Source of the DNA: Betaproteobacteria bacterium | GTDB taxonomy: Bacteria; Pseudomonadota; Gammaproteobacteria; Burkholderiales; SG8-41 | DNA: 7,780 bases | NCBI GenBank assembly: GCA_023266245.1 | Contig: JAHFRO010000106.1 | Coordinates: 1-7,780 of the forward strand | Direction: 5' to 3' | Shown: positions 1 through 5,043 of the stretch, one piece after another | Layout: every line of letters begins with the position of its first letter | Position numbering within the stretch: position 1 is the first letter of the stretch | Notes under the pieces: generated by a model | Databases searched by the model: none | What the model was told of the DNA's origin: nothing | What the model saw: the letters and a program-made list of their open reading frames with translations, nothing else | Translations under genes and position numbers: made by a program

Positions 1-474
1 GGCCTCGCCGTGTTCCAGGCCGCGACCGGCGTCAACGTCGTGCACGTGCCGTACAAGGGCGCGGCGCCGGCGCTCACCGATGTCGTCGGCGGACAGATCA
101 ACCTGATGTACACCACCACCGTTACCGGTGAGGTGCAGATCAAGGCCGGGCGCGTCAAGGTGCTCGGCGTGGCCGACGCGAAGCGCACGCCCGTGCTGCC
201 CGAGGTGCAAACGCTCGCGGAGCTGGGCATCAAGAACGCGGAGGCCAACGTGTGGTTTGGCATGTCGGCTCCGGCCAGAACGCCGCAGCCCGTCATCGAC
301 AAGCTCAACCGCGAGGTCAACAAGGCGCTCGACATTGCGGACGTCAGGCAGCGCCTCGATCAGCTCGGCCTGGTGGTCGCCGGTGGCTCGACCGAGAAAT
401 TTGAGGCCTTCATCAAATCCGAGGCCGAACGTCTCACCCGATTGATCAAGATCGGCGCGGTGCAGGTGGAGTAA
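1..474 (+). CDS. Bug/TctC-family substrate-binding receptor, 3' part
   Basis: C-terminal 157 residues of a periplasmic receptor of the tripartite tricarboxylate transporter (TTT) type, which captures a small organic acid or related solute and delivers it to a TctA/TctB membrane pair. The reading frame is open to the left edge (it begins Gly-Leu-Ala-Val), so the signal peptide and first lobe lie outside the window; the GTG at position 10 is an internal Val, not a start. Family marks that can be seen are the HVPYKG motif followed by APALTDVVGGQI, the RTPVLPEVQTLAELG segment (equivalent to the RSP.LPDVPT.AE.G motif), a WFG..AP turn, and a C-terminal helix region ending in a short basic and acidic tail. 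It lies on the same strand as two complete paralogues at 1746 and 2821 but is separated from them by about 1.3 kb holding an unrelated gene. The substrate cannot be told from sequence. Confidence 0.93.
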   Translation, partial: GLAVFQAATGVNVVHVPYKGAAPALTDVVGGQINLMYTTTVTGEVQIKAGRVKVLGVADAKRTPVLPEVQTLAELGIKNAEANVWFGMSAPARTPQPVIDKLNREVNKALDIADVRQRLDQLGLVVAGGSTEKFEAFIKSEAERLTRLIKIGAVQVE

Positions 475-774
475 GGCCTCGGCTGCGGCGATCTTCGGTT
501 CATGGGTACCGCGCCTGGTTCCGCCGCTTGCCGGTGGGTCAGGTCGGAGGCTGACGGGCCTATCGACCCCGGGGCTTGGTTCCTGACGAGGCATTGACGC
601 TACTTGCTGTCTTCTCGACCATCCTGCTGCGGCGCTGACCGTCGCACTAGCCGAAGGTCGTCCGTTATACGTAAATAAATCAACCAGTTGTATCGTGCCG
701 GGAGGATAAGCTGTCCTGGCATATTTCTTGAGTGGTTTTCCCTCTCGCCTCAAGTCTGATCCGGAGGAGGTCCG
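475..774. other. Intergenic spacer between Bug receptor and secreted-protein gene
   Basis: About 300 bases without a convincing gene. Its left part is GC-rich; around 665-695 there is an AT-rich stretch (TTATAC then TAAATAAAT) that would be the natural place for a promoter of the gene at 775, but I could not find a -35/-10 pair with acceptable spacing. A hairpin at 696-721 is listed separately. No tRNA, open frame with GC-rich third positions, or known element was recognised. Confidence 0.6.
696..721. other. Hairpin in the leader region of the 775 gene
   Basis: TGCCGGGA (696-703) pairs with TCCTGGCA (714-721): eight consecutive pairs including one G-U, with a 10-base loop. It is followed by TATTTCTTGAG and then GTTTTCC, so it lacks a clean U-tract directly after the stem and is only a weak terminator candidate. 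It lies 220 bases after the previous stop codon and about 53 bases before the ATG at 775, so it could equally be a 5' leader structure. Function is unassigned. Confidence 0.35.
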
Positions 775-1467
775 ATGGGGAAGGGGAAACCGCTCGTTTC
801 CAAAGCAGTGTTGGTTACCGCGCTATTGTTTTCCGGTCATACCGTTGCGTTCGCCAAAGGGCCACAGGGATCGGGCAATCCAGCGCAGCCTAATGTGAAC
901 CTTGGGTTAGCGGCGATACTGAAGAATGGGGTCGGTGTCGGACTTCAGGGCCCCGCGGTACCTGCGATGCCATCCTTATCAGGTCCGCCGACTCTGCCGC
1001 CATCGGCTGCTGCGAGCGCAATCTCGAAGCCCGGCCCAGCGCTCATGCCGACGATCGGCCAGAGTGCGAGCCCTGCTGTGGGCAACGGCGCTGCCGCACA
1101 AAGCGCAGCCCCCGGAGCTGCATGGTCGGCTTCGTCAGCGGGGCTGATGCCGCCCGGACACAACAACCCGCCGGGTGTTCGCACCGGACATTCTCATTCT
1201 TCATATCCGGGCAATGACGGTGGCGGAGCAGACAACTCGAAGCCCAGTACCAACTCGTTTCCTCCAGGGCCGGCGACGCCATCAGACGTGGGCTCAGGAG
1301 CTGTGCCAGAGTCCGGGCAGGGCGAGGGCCAAGGAAGTGGTGCGTCACAGAACGCGCCTTCGGCTCCAGTAACTCCAGTAACATCAGCCCCGGAGCTCTT
1401 GGCCGCTGCGCAGTCGAACGACACGTCGCAAGATAAAATACTCGACCAAGTACCGACCTGCCGCTGA
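775..1467 (+). CDS. Secreted Pro/Ala/Gly/Ser-rich hypothetical protein
   Basis: A 230-residue protein I do not recognise. The start is well supported: a strong Shine-Dalgarno sequence GGAGGAGG (763-770) sits four bases before the ATG. Residues 1-27 look like a Sec signal peptide: a basic start (MGKGK), a hydrophobic core (AVLVTALLF) and an AFA|K cleavage site. The mature part is almost entirely low complexity, dominated by Pro, Ala, Gly, Ser and Asn, with a short His/Ser patch (HSHSSY near residue 140) and a single Cys two residues from the end (VPTCR). No globular domain, membrane helix or regular repeat was seen. Third codon positions are noticeably less GC-biased than in the receptor genes, which may mark recent acquisition or weak constraint. 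Such composition fits an exported, intrinsically disordered or cell-envelope protein, but this is inference only. Confidence 0.7.
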   Translation: MGKGKPLVSKAVLVTALLFSGHTVAFAKGPQGSGNPAQPNVNLGLAAILKNGVGVGLQGPAVPAMPSLSGPPTLPPSAAASAISKPGPALMPTIGQSASPAVGNGAAAQSAAPGAAWSASSAGLMPPGHNNPPGVRTGHSHSSYPGNDGGGADNSKPSTNSFPPGPATPSDVGSGAVPESGQGEGQGSGASQNAPSAPVTPVTSAPELLAAAQSNDTSQDKILDQVPTCR

Positions 1468-1563
1468 CACCACAGGTTTCGGCCGTAACTTCCTAACCCG
1501 GCGTATCGCGAAGCGCCGGACGCATAGCTCTTTTGTTGCCGGTCGCGCACGCCTCCAAATGAG

Positions 1564-1656
1564 GTGCCTGCACGATTGTTCCTGTTGATCATGATCCTGC
1601 CGGCGGTGCGCAAGAAGCGCGAGGAAGTGCCGGAGGACCAGCCGCAGCAGGCTTAG
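1564..1656 (+). pseudogene. Possible C-terminal remnant of a lost membrane-protein gene
   Basis: The frame ending in TAG at 1654-1656 reads a hydrophobic stretch (ARLFLLIMILPAV) followed by a charged tail (RKKREEVPEDQPQQA). This is the usual shape of the last transmembrane helix plus cytoplasmic tail of an inner-membrane protein. Codons in the tail have strongly GC-rich third positions, like the real genes here. Going upstream, the frame loses this character before the stop at 1525-1527 and there is no ribosome-binding site before the possible starts (GTG 1564, TTG 1576, ATG 1591). I read it as the 3' end of a decayed or deleted gene; a real micro-protein is possible but less likely. The family cannot be named from so little sequence. 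Confidence 0.4.
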
Positions 1657-1682
1657 ACTGCGCCGCGCAACTTCGGTAAAAT
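1654..1682 (+). promoter_or_regulatory. Sigma70-like promoter for the Bug gene at 1746
   Basis: TAGACT (1654-1659, four of six matches to TTGACA) is separated by 17 bases from TAAAAT (1677-1682, five of six matches to TATAAT). Transcription would begin near 1689, leaving a leader of roughly 57 bases before the ATG at 1746. The -35 box coincides with the stop codon of the remnant reading frame just upstream. Assigned from motif and spacing only. Confidence 0.45.
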
Positions 1683-1745
1683 CGCGCAACACCACGCTGC
1701 GCTTTGCACGCGGTGTGCCCGATCGCGAAAAAAACAGGAGGAAAC

Positions 1746-2714
1746 ATGACACATCGGTTTCGCACGATACTCTGGGCCGCGTTGCTGGCCCTGATCCCCG
1801 GCGCGGGATTCGCCGCCTATCCCGATAAACCGATCCGCCTGATCGTGGCATTTCCCCCGGGCGGCTCGACCGACATCGTCGCACGTCTGGTGGGGCAGAA
1901 ACTCTCGGAGCGGCTGGGGCAGCAGGTGGTCGTTGACAATCGCGGTGGGGCAGGCGGGACCATCGGCACCGAAATCGCGGCCAGGGCCAGTGCCGATGGC
2001 TACACACTGACCATGGGCACCACGAGCACCCACGTCATCGCACCCGCCGCCTACCCCAACGTCAAATATGACCCGGTCAAGGATTTCACGCCGATCACGC
2101 TGGTCGCAACGACGCCGTACTTGCTGGTGGTCAACACCGGCGTCCAGGCGAAGTCGCTCAAGGAATTCATCGCGCTGGTGAAATCGCAGCCGGGCAAGTT
2201 GAACTTCGCCTCTGCGGGCACCGGCACTACCACTCACCTCGCCATGGAGATGTTGAAAGGTGCGGCCGGCATCGACATTGTGCACGTGCCGTACAACGGC
2301 AACGGCCCCGCCAATACGGCGACCATCGGCGGCCAAGTGCAGGCCCTGTTCGGCAGCATGCCTGCGGTCCTGCCGCAGGCCAAGGCGGGAAGACTGCGGC
2401 CGCTCGCCGTGGGTACCGCCAAGCGCTCGCCTTCCCTGCCTGACGTGCCGACGGTTGCGGAGTCCGGCTATACGGGATTCGAAGTCTCGCTGTGGCTCGG
2501 CTTTTTCGCGCCGAAGGGCACGCCGGCGCCGGTCATCAACAGGCTGCAAGGAGAACTCATCAAGATCGCGCAGTCGCCGGAGATGAAGGAGCAGTTCGAA
2601 CGCAACGGCGCCGAGCCGCTCACGACTTCGCAGGCGGAACTCACCAAGCTCATGAAGTCCGAGCTCGACAAGTACTCGAAGGTCATCAAGAGCGCCGGCA
2701 TCAAGCTGCAGTAG
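1746..2714 (+). CDS. Bug/TctC-family periplasmic substrate-binding receptor
   Basis: A complete 322-residue receptor of the tripartite tricarboxylate transporter family, of normal family length. The ATG at 1746 is preferred over an ATG 42 bases upstream because a strong AGGAGGA sequence lies just before it and because it gives a clean signal peptide: MTHRFR, a hydrophobic core (TILWAALLALIPGAG), then FAA before the mature start YPDKPIRLIVAFPPGG. Diagnostic segments are the PPGGSTDIVAR loop and GQQVVVDNRGGAGGTIG in lobe 1, the SAGTGTTTHLAMEM loop, HVPYNGNGPA, RSPSLPDVPTVAESG, and a typical C-terminus (YSKVIKSAGIKLQ). The PGG.TD loop and the SAGTG loop are the parts that hold the ligand carboxylate in studied Bug proteins. 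It is followed by a GC hairpin and then a paralogue in the same direction. No TctA or TctB gene is in view, so it is an orphan receptor; the ligand is unknown. Confidence 0.95.
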   Translation: MTHRFRTILWAALLALIPGAGFAAYPDKPIRLIVAFPPGGSTDIVARLVGQKLSERLGQQVVVDNRGGAGGTIGTEIAARASADGYTLTMGTTSTHVIAPAAYPNVKYDPVKDFTPITLVATTPYLLVVNTGVQAKSLKEFIALVKSQPGKLNFASAGTGTTTHLAMEMLKGAAGIDIVHVPYNGNGPANTATIGGQVQALFGSMPAVLPQAKAGRLRPLAVGTAKRSPSLPDVPTVAESGYTGFEVSLWLGFFAPKGTPAPVINRLQGELIKIAQSPEMKEQFERNGAEPLTTSQAELTKLMKSELDKYSKVIKSAGIKLQ

Positions 2715-2740
2715 CCTCCCGCGGACACAGCAAGGACGCC

Positions 2741-2763
2741 CCGCCGCGCACGCTGCGCGGCGG
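2741..2763 (+). terminator. GC-rich hairpin terminator after the Bug gene
   Basis: CCGCCGCGCA (2741-2750) and TGCGCGGCGG (2754-2763) form a perfect 10-bp stem with a 3-base loop, beginning 26 bases after the stop codon of the preceding receptor gene. The following sequence (GTGCTGCTTGCTTGTG) is only moderately T-rich, so termination may be partial. It lies between two paralogous receptor genes and suggests that they are transcribed separately. Confidence 0.6.
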
Positions 2764-2793
2764 CGTGCGTGCTGCTTGCTTGTGATCAAGCGA

Positions 2794-2799
2794 TATAAT
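2794..2799 (+). promoter_or_regulatory. Candidate -10 box for the second complete Bug gene
   Basis: A perfect TATAAT lies 21 bases before the ATG at 2821, between the terminator-like hairpin and the gene. Transcription would start near 2806, giving a leader of about 15 bases. No good -35 box is present at 16-18 bases upstream (the best hexamer there, CTGCTT, matches poorly), so the promoter is weak or depends on an activator, or the match is due to chance. Confidence 0.35.
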
Positions 2800-2820
2800 C
2801 ACCCGCGCGAGAAAACCTCG

Positions 2821-3813
2821 ATGCAATACAACCTGTCGTCCATCCGAATTGCCTGCGCGGCTTGCTGCCTGCTGCTCGCCGCGCACGCAGTCACGGCACC
2901 AGCGCAAAGCGGCTACCCCAGCAAGCCGATCCGCCTGATCGTGCCGTTCGCGCCGGGCGGTCCCAACGATTTGCTGGGGCGTATCGTGGGGCAGAAACTC
3001 GCCGAGCAGTGGGGCCAGTCGGTGGTGGTGGAAAACCGCGGCGGCGCCGGCGGCACGGTAGGTCTGGATGCTGCGGCGAAGTCACACGGCGACGGCTACA
3101 CGCTGGCGATGGGAGGATCGAGCAACATGGCGGTGGCTCCCAGTCTCTACAAAAAGCTGCCTTACGACTCGGTGAAAGACTTCTCGCCCGTTATCAACAT
3201 CGCGCACGTGCCGTATGCAGTGGGCGTCAATCCGACGGTCCCGGCAAAGAGCGTCAAGGAACTGATGGCGATAGCGAAGCGCAAGGCGGGTTATCTGAGC
3301 TATGCCTCCTCCGGCACCGGCAGCATGTCGAGCCTTTCTGCAGAGCTCTTCAAGTCCATGGCGGGCGCTGAGATCTTGCATATCCCGTACAAAGGCACTG
3401 CACCGGCGCTCACCGAGGTCGTGAGCGGGCAGGTGGACCTGATGTTCGCCGATCTTGCCCTAATTCAGCCACTCGCCAGGGCCGGCAAGCTCAAGCTGAT
3501 TGCGGTGACCGGCTCCAGGCGCGCGCCCGCGGCCCGCGATGTGCCGACGATTTCGGAGTCGGGTCTGCGCGGTTACGAGATCGAGCCGTGGTTCGGGGTC
3601 GTCGCGCCGGCCGGCGTGCCGCGCGACATTGTCTCCCGGCTCAATGCGGCGATCGTCGCCGGACTCAAGTCCTCCGACGTGATCCAGCGCCTGGACGCGC
3701 TGGGTTACGAGCCGATCGGCGGCACCTCCGAGCAGTTCGCCGCCACCATCAGGGCCGACATCGCCAAGTACGCCAAGATCATCAAGTCGGCCGGCATCAA
3801 AGCTGATCTTTGA
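2821..3813 (+). CDS. Bug/TctC-family periplasmic substrate-binding receptor
   Basis: A complete 330-residue paralogue of the receptor at 1746, with the same role of binding an organic solute in the periplasm for a TTT transporter. The ATG at 2821 gives a signal peptide with a Cys-rich hydrophobic core (CAACCLLLAAHA) and an APAQ cleavage region before GYPSKPIRLIVPFAPGG. In-frame TTG/GTG codons at 2776 and 2782 would add 13-15 non-signal residues and overlap the TATAAT, so they are rejected. No strong Shine-Dalgarno sequence precedes the ATG. Family segments in order: PGGPNDLLGR, VVVENRGGAGGTVG, SSGTGSMSSLSAELF, HIPYKGTAPALTEVV, RAPAARDVPTISESG, WFGVVAPAGVP and YAKIIKSAGIK at the end. Compared with its neighbour, the first ligand loop reads PGGPND rather than PGGSTD and the second has SMSS in place of TTTH, so the ligand probably differs. 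It is an orphan receptor without adjacent TctA/TctB. Confidence 0.95.
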   Translation: MQYNLSSIRIACAACCLLLAAHAVTAPAQSGYPSKPIRLIVPFAPGGPNDLLGRIVGQKLAEQWGQSVVVENRGGAGGTVGLDAAAKSHGDGYTLAMGGSSNMAVAPSLYKKLPYDSVKDFSPVINIAHVPYAVGVNPTVPAKSVKELMAIAKRKAGYLSYASSGTGSMSSLSAELFKSMAGAEILHIPYKGTAPALTEVVSGQVDLMFADLALIQPLARAGKLKLIAVTGSRRAPAARDVPTISESGLRGYEIEPWFGVVAPAGVPRDIVSRLNAAIVAGLKSSDVIQRLDALGYEPIGGTSEQFAATIRADIAKYAKIIKSAGIKADL

Positions 3814-3818
3814 AAGGC

Positions 3819-3839
3819 GTGACTGGTGACTCGTGACTG
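3819..3839 (+). repeat. Three tandem heptamers GTGACTS
   Basis: GTGACTG, GTGACTC and GTGACTG follow each other without gaps, starting six bases after the receptor stop codon. This is a very short tandem array; a function is not evident. The remaining 3840-3976 stretch before the next gene's stop codon shows no hairpin terminator or attC-like site that I can find. Confidence 0.6.
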
Positions 3840-3976
3840 GTATTACGTCTGGAATCTCGCCGTCAATCTCGCGCTGGGCTCCGGCGGCGCGATCCAATGA
3901 CACCGGAGCGCGCGTGGAGTAACCCGGCAGCTTCAAGCCCGTGTTGGTCTGCCCGGATGGGCCGGCGCATCACATG

Positions 3977-4327
3977 TCATCTGGACTCTTCGCGCTCCCA
4001 GTGGAACTTGTGCAGCAGCCGGTGGACCACCGGCGCTAACATGATTGCCACGGCAACCAGGAACACCAAACCGGCGTACAGCGCATACAGGCCGGCGAAC
4101 ACCTTGCCCCCGTCCGTCCGTGGCGCGTCGACCGGCCCCATCCCGCCTAGGAGCATGGCAGCGTTTAGAAATGCGTCGCGCCAAGCCAAGCCTTCGAAGT
4201 AAGCATACCCGGCCATCCCGAGCAGCAGGGAACCCACGACGAGCCCCATCGCGGTCGCAAAGTGGAGAACGAGACGGCGGATGAAGTGCGGTCGTGTGAG
4301 CGGAGGATGGCGGCGCGTCTCGTACAC
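3977..4327 (-). CDS. Small two-helix, pore-loop-like membrane protein
   Basis: A 116-residue inner-membrane protein. A basic N-terminus (residues 1-22) is followed by a first hydrophobic helix (about 23-44), a short amphipathic stretch (WRDAFLNAAMLL, 49-60), a glycine-rich turn GGMGPVD (61-67), and a second helix (about 76-99) ending in a basic and His-rich tail (HRLLHKFH). This helix/pore-helix/loop/helix layout is that of the two-transmembrane ion-channel fold, with GGMGPVD where potassium channels carry TVGYGD; the filter is not canonical, so ion conduction and selectivity are uncertain. The start is a GTG at 4327: the frame is closed by a TAG at 4358-4360 and no other start codon lies between, and a weak GAGAG precedes it. 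It begins 28 bases after the attC site and points the same way as the toxin-antitoxin pair, so it may be a second cassette, although no attC follows it. Confidence 0.75.
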   Translation of the reverse strand: MYETRRHPPLTRPHFIRRLVLHFATAMGLVVGSLLLGMAGYAYFEGLAWRDAFLNAAMLLGGMGPVDAPRTDGGKVFAGLYALYAGLVFLVAVAIMLAPVVHRLLHKFHWEREESR

Positions 4328-4355
4328 GGGACTCTCAGTGATGGATTTCCGGGCA

Positions 4356-4415
4356 GCCTAACCGTTTGGCTTCACCGGCGGCCGAAGGCTAGCCCGGTGC
4401 AAGCAACGGTTAGAC
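4356..4415 (-). other. attC recombination site (60-bp element) of an integron cassette
   Basis: Read on the - strand, the element starts with GTCTAAC (4415-4409, fits RYYYAAC) and ends with GTTAGGC (4362-4356, fits GTTRRRY), exactly 60 bases overall. It folds as attC sites do: an 11-bp outer stem (4405-4415 with 4356-4366, one G-T pair), a 2-base bulge (4367-4368), a 4-bp stem GCTT/AAGC (4369-4372 with 4401-4404), one extrahelical base (4400), a 6-bp stem CACCGG/CCGGTG (4373-4378 with 4394-4399), and a 15-base loop (4379-4393). Integron integrases recognise this folded single strand and cut at the G-TT of GTTRRRY. The site starts 5 bases after the toxin stop codon, the position and orientation expected for the tail of a gene cassette. 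Flanking GGCAGC and GCTGCC extend the inverted repeat further. Confidence 0.85.
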
Positions 4416-4420
4416 GCTGC

Positions 4421-4759
4421 CTAGAGCGATAAAACGAGCCGAAGTCCATCGTCAACCTCGGCCAGCAGCCTCGGGCTAAGCCTTCCGATGCGCGCTGTGA
4501 GAAACGACCTGTCGACGGTTATTATTTGGGAAACGTTTAGGACAGACGGCTTCGAAAGCCCCGTTCCCTTGGCGGGAAGGCGAACGTTTCCCGGTGCATC
4601 CGCCAGGCGAAGATTCGAGGTAATGACGGCCGCAATCGCAGTACTGATGCGGCTTTCATTGAAGCCGTTCGCTGAAACAATCAGCAACGGCCGTCGGAAG
4701 CCGGGACCAGACCCGGAGGGCTCAGGCAGAGAGGCCCACCAGATCTCGCCACGGCGCAC
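4421..4759 (-). CDS. MazF/PemK-family toxin (mRNA interferase)
   Basis: A 112-residue toxin of the MazF/PemK/CcdB-like fold, the usual length for the family. Such toxins cut RNA at short sequences when the partner antitoxin is degraded. Visible marks are the N-terminal RRGEIWWASLPEP (RGE.W motif), G20-FRRPLLIVS with R23-P24 at the place of the catalytic arginine, VITSN with T47 at the place of the catalytic threonine, and the C-terminal GLSKPSVLNVSQIITVDR block followed by IGRLSP. Active-site assignments are by motif comparison. Translation starts at a GTG that shares its first G with the antitoxin's TAG stop (TAGTG), so the toxin is probably made by re-initiation after the antitoxin, keeping its dose low. 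The gene ends 5 bases before the attC, making the pair the payload of an integron cassette. Confidence 0.92.
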   Translation of the reverse strand: MRRGEIWWASLPEPSGSGPGFRRPLLIVSANGFNESRISTAIAAVITSNLRLADAPGNVRLPAKGTGLSKPSVLNVSQIITVDRSFLTARIGRLSPRLLAEVDDGLRLVLSL

Positions 4760-5001
4760 TACCGCTTGCCTCGAGCCAAGGTGCGATGTTGAAGCGAGGC
4801 AAGATCGGGATCGAGCGCAGAGTTTTCTCGACCGGGGCCGTAGATATCGTTAAGACGCGATGTTATCAAGTCGTCCCGGTGCTTATCGACAAGTGCCGCG
4901 AGCGCCTTGGAGTAAAGCTCGCTTCGAGAGACCCCCAGGCGTGCGGCGAGTTGCTCGGCTGAGCGAAACACACGATCGGGGATGGAGATAGCCGTTTTCA
5001 T
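4759..5001 (-). CDS. Ribbon-helix-helix antitoxin of the MazF-type pair
   Basis: An 80-residue antitoxin that should bind and neutralise the toxin encoded next to it and repress their common promoter. The first 45 residues have the ribbon-helix-helix pattern: a short beta strand (MKTAISIPDRVF), helix A (RSAEQLAARLG), and helix B (SRSELYSKALAALVDKH). The C-terminal part (DLITSRLNDIYGPG, then SALDPDLASLQ) resembles the toxin-binding tail of MazE-like CopG-type antitoxins, in which an I/VT..LN..Y motif is common. The ATG at 5001 gives the canonical N-terminus, yet no Shine-Dalgarno sequence precedes it, and the predicted transcription start falls on or next to the ATG. Its stop codon overlaps the toxin GTG by one base. 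Confidence 0.9.
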   Translation of the reverse strand: MKTAISIPDRVFRSAEQLAARLGVSRSELYSKALAALVDKHRDDLITSRLNDIYGPGRENSALDPDLASLQHRTLARGKR

Positions 5002-5005
5002 GCGA

Positions 5006-5029
5006 CCAGTATAACACCGGTTATACCGG
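5006..5029. promoter_or_regulatory. Inverted-repeat operator for antitoxin autoregulation
   Basis: GTATAAC (5009-5015) and GTTATAC (5020-5026) are perfect inverted repeats separated by four bases; the symmetry extends one mismatch further out with CC (5006-5007) and GG (5028-5029). A second overlapping palindrome, CCGGT-TAT-ACCGG, lies at 5017-5029. Both cover the promoter spacer and -10 box, the place where an RHH antitoxin or toxin-antitoxin complex binds to repress its own operon. Binding is inferred from position and symmetry. Confidence 0.65.
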
Positions 5030-5035
5030 AGTCAA
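5008..5035 (-). promoter_or_regulatory. Sigma70 promoter of the antitoxin-toxin operon
   Basis: On the - strand TTGACT (5035-5030, five of six matches) is followed after 16 bases by TATACT (5013-5008, five of six matches). This is the best promoter in the window. With normal spacing transcription starts at about 5002-5001, which is the A of the antitoxin ATG; a leaderless message is therefore expected. The spacer and the -10 box are covered by the inverted repeat listed separately. Confidence 0.75.
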
Positions 5036-5043
5036 TTCACCCT

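Noticed and set aside
1704..1745. Upstream ATG for the Bug gene at 1746
   Set aside because: It adds 14 residues ahead of the signal peptide, while the AGGAGGA sequence sits just before the ATG at 1746.
1653..2789. A 378-codon open frame on the - strand opposite the Bug gene at 1746
   Set aside because: Arg/Gly/His-rich translation with no domain, lying antisense to a gene that has a signal peptide, ribosome-binding site and family motifs.
2776..2820. Upstream TTG/GTG starts for the second complete Bug gene
   Set aside because: They add a charged, non-signal extension and overlap a TATAAT; the ATG at 2821 gives a proper signal peptide.
3826..3900. A 24-residue frame (starting GTG, ending TGA) with GC-rich third positions after the Bug gene
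   Set aside because: It begins inside the heptamer repeat, has no ribosome-binding site, and matches nothing I recognise; too short to call.
3460..3936. A 158-codon - strand frame covering the end of the third Bug gene
   Set aside because: Antisense to well-supported coding sequence and without recognisable motifs.
3840..3976. Search for a second attC after the channel-like gene
   Set aside because: AGTAACC and GTTGGTC look slightly like core sites but neither fits RYYYAAC or GTTRRRY, and they do not form a stem.
4356..4415. Interpretation of the 60-bp palindrome as only a transcription terminator
   Set aside because: There is no T-tract after the stem, and the ends and extrahelical bases match attC in detail; some terminator effect is still possible.
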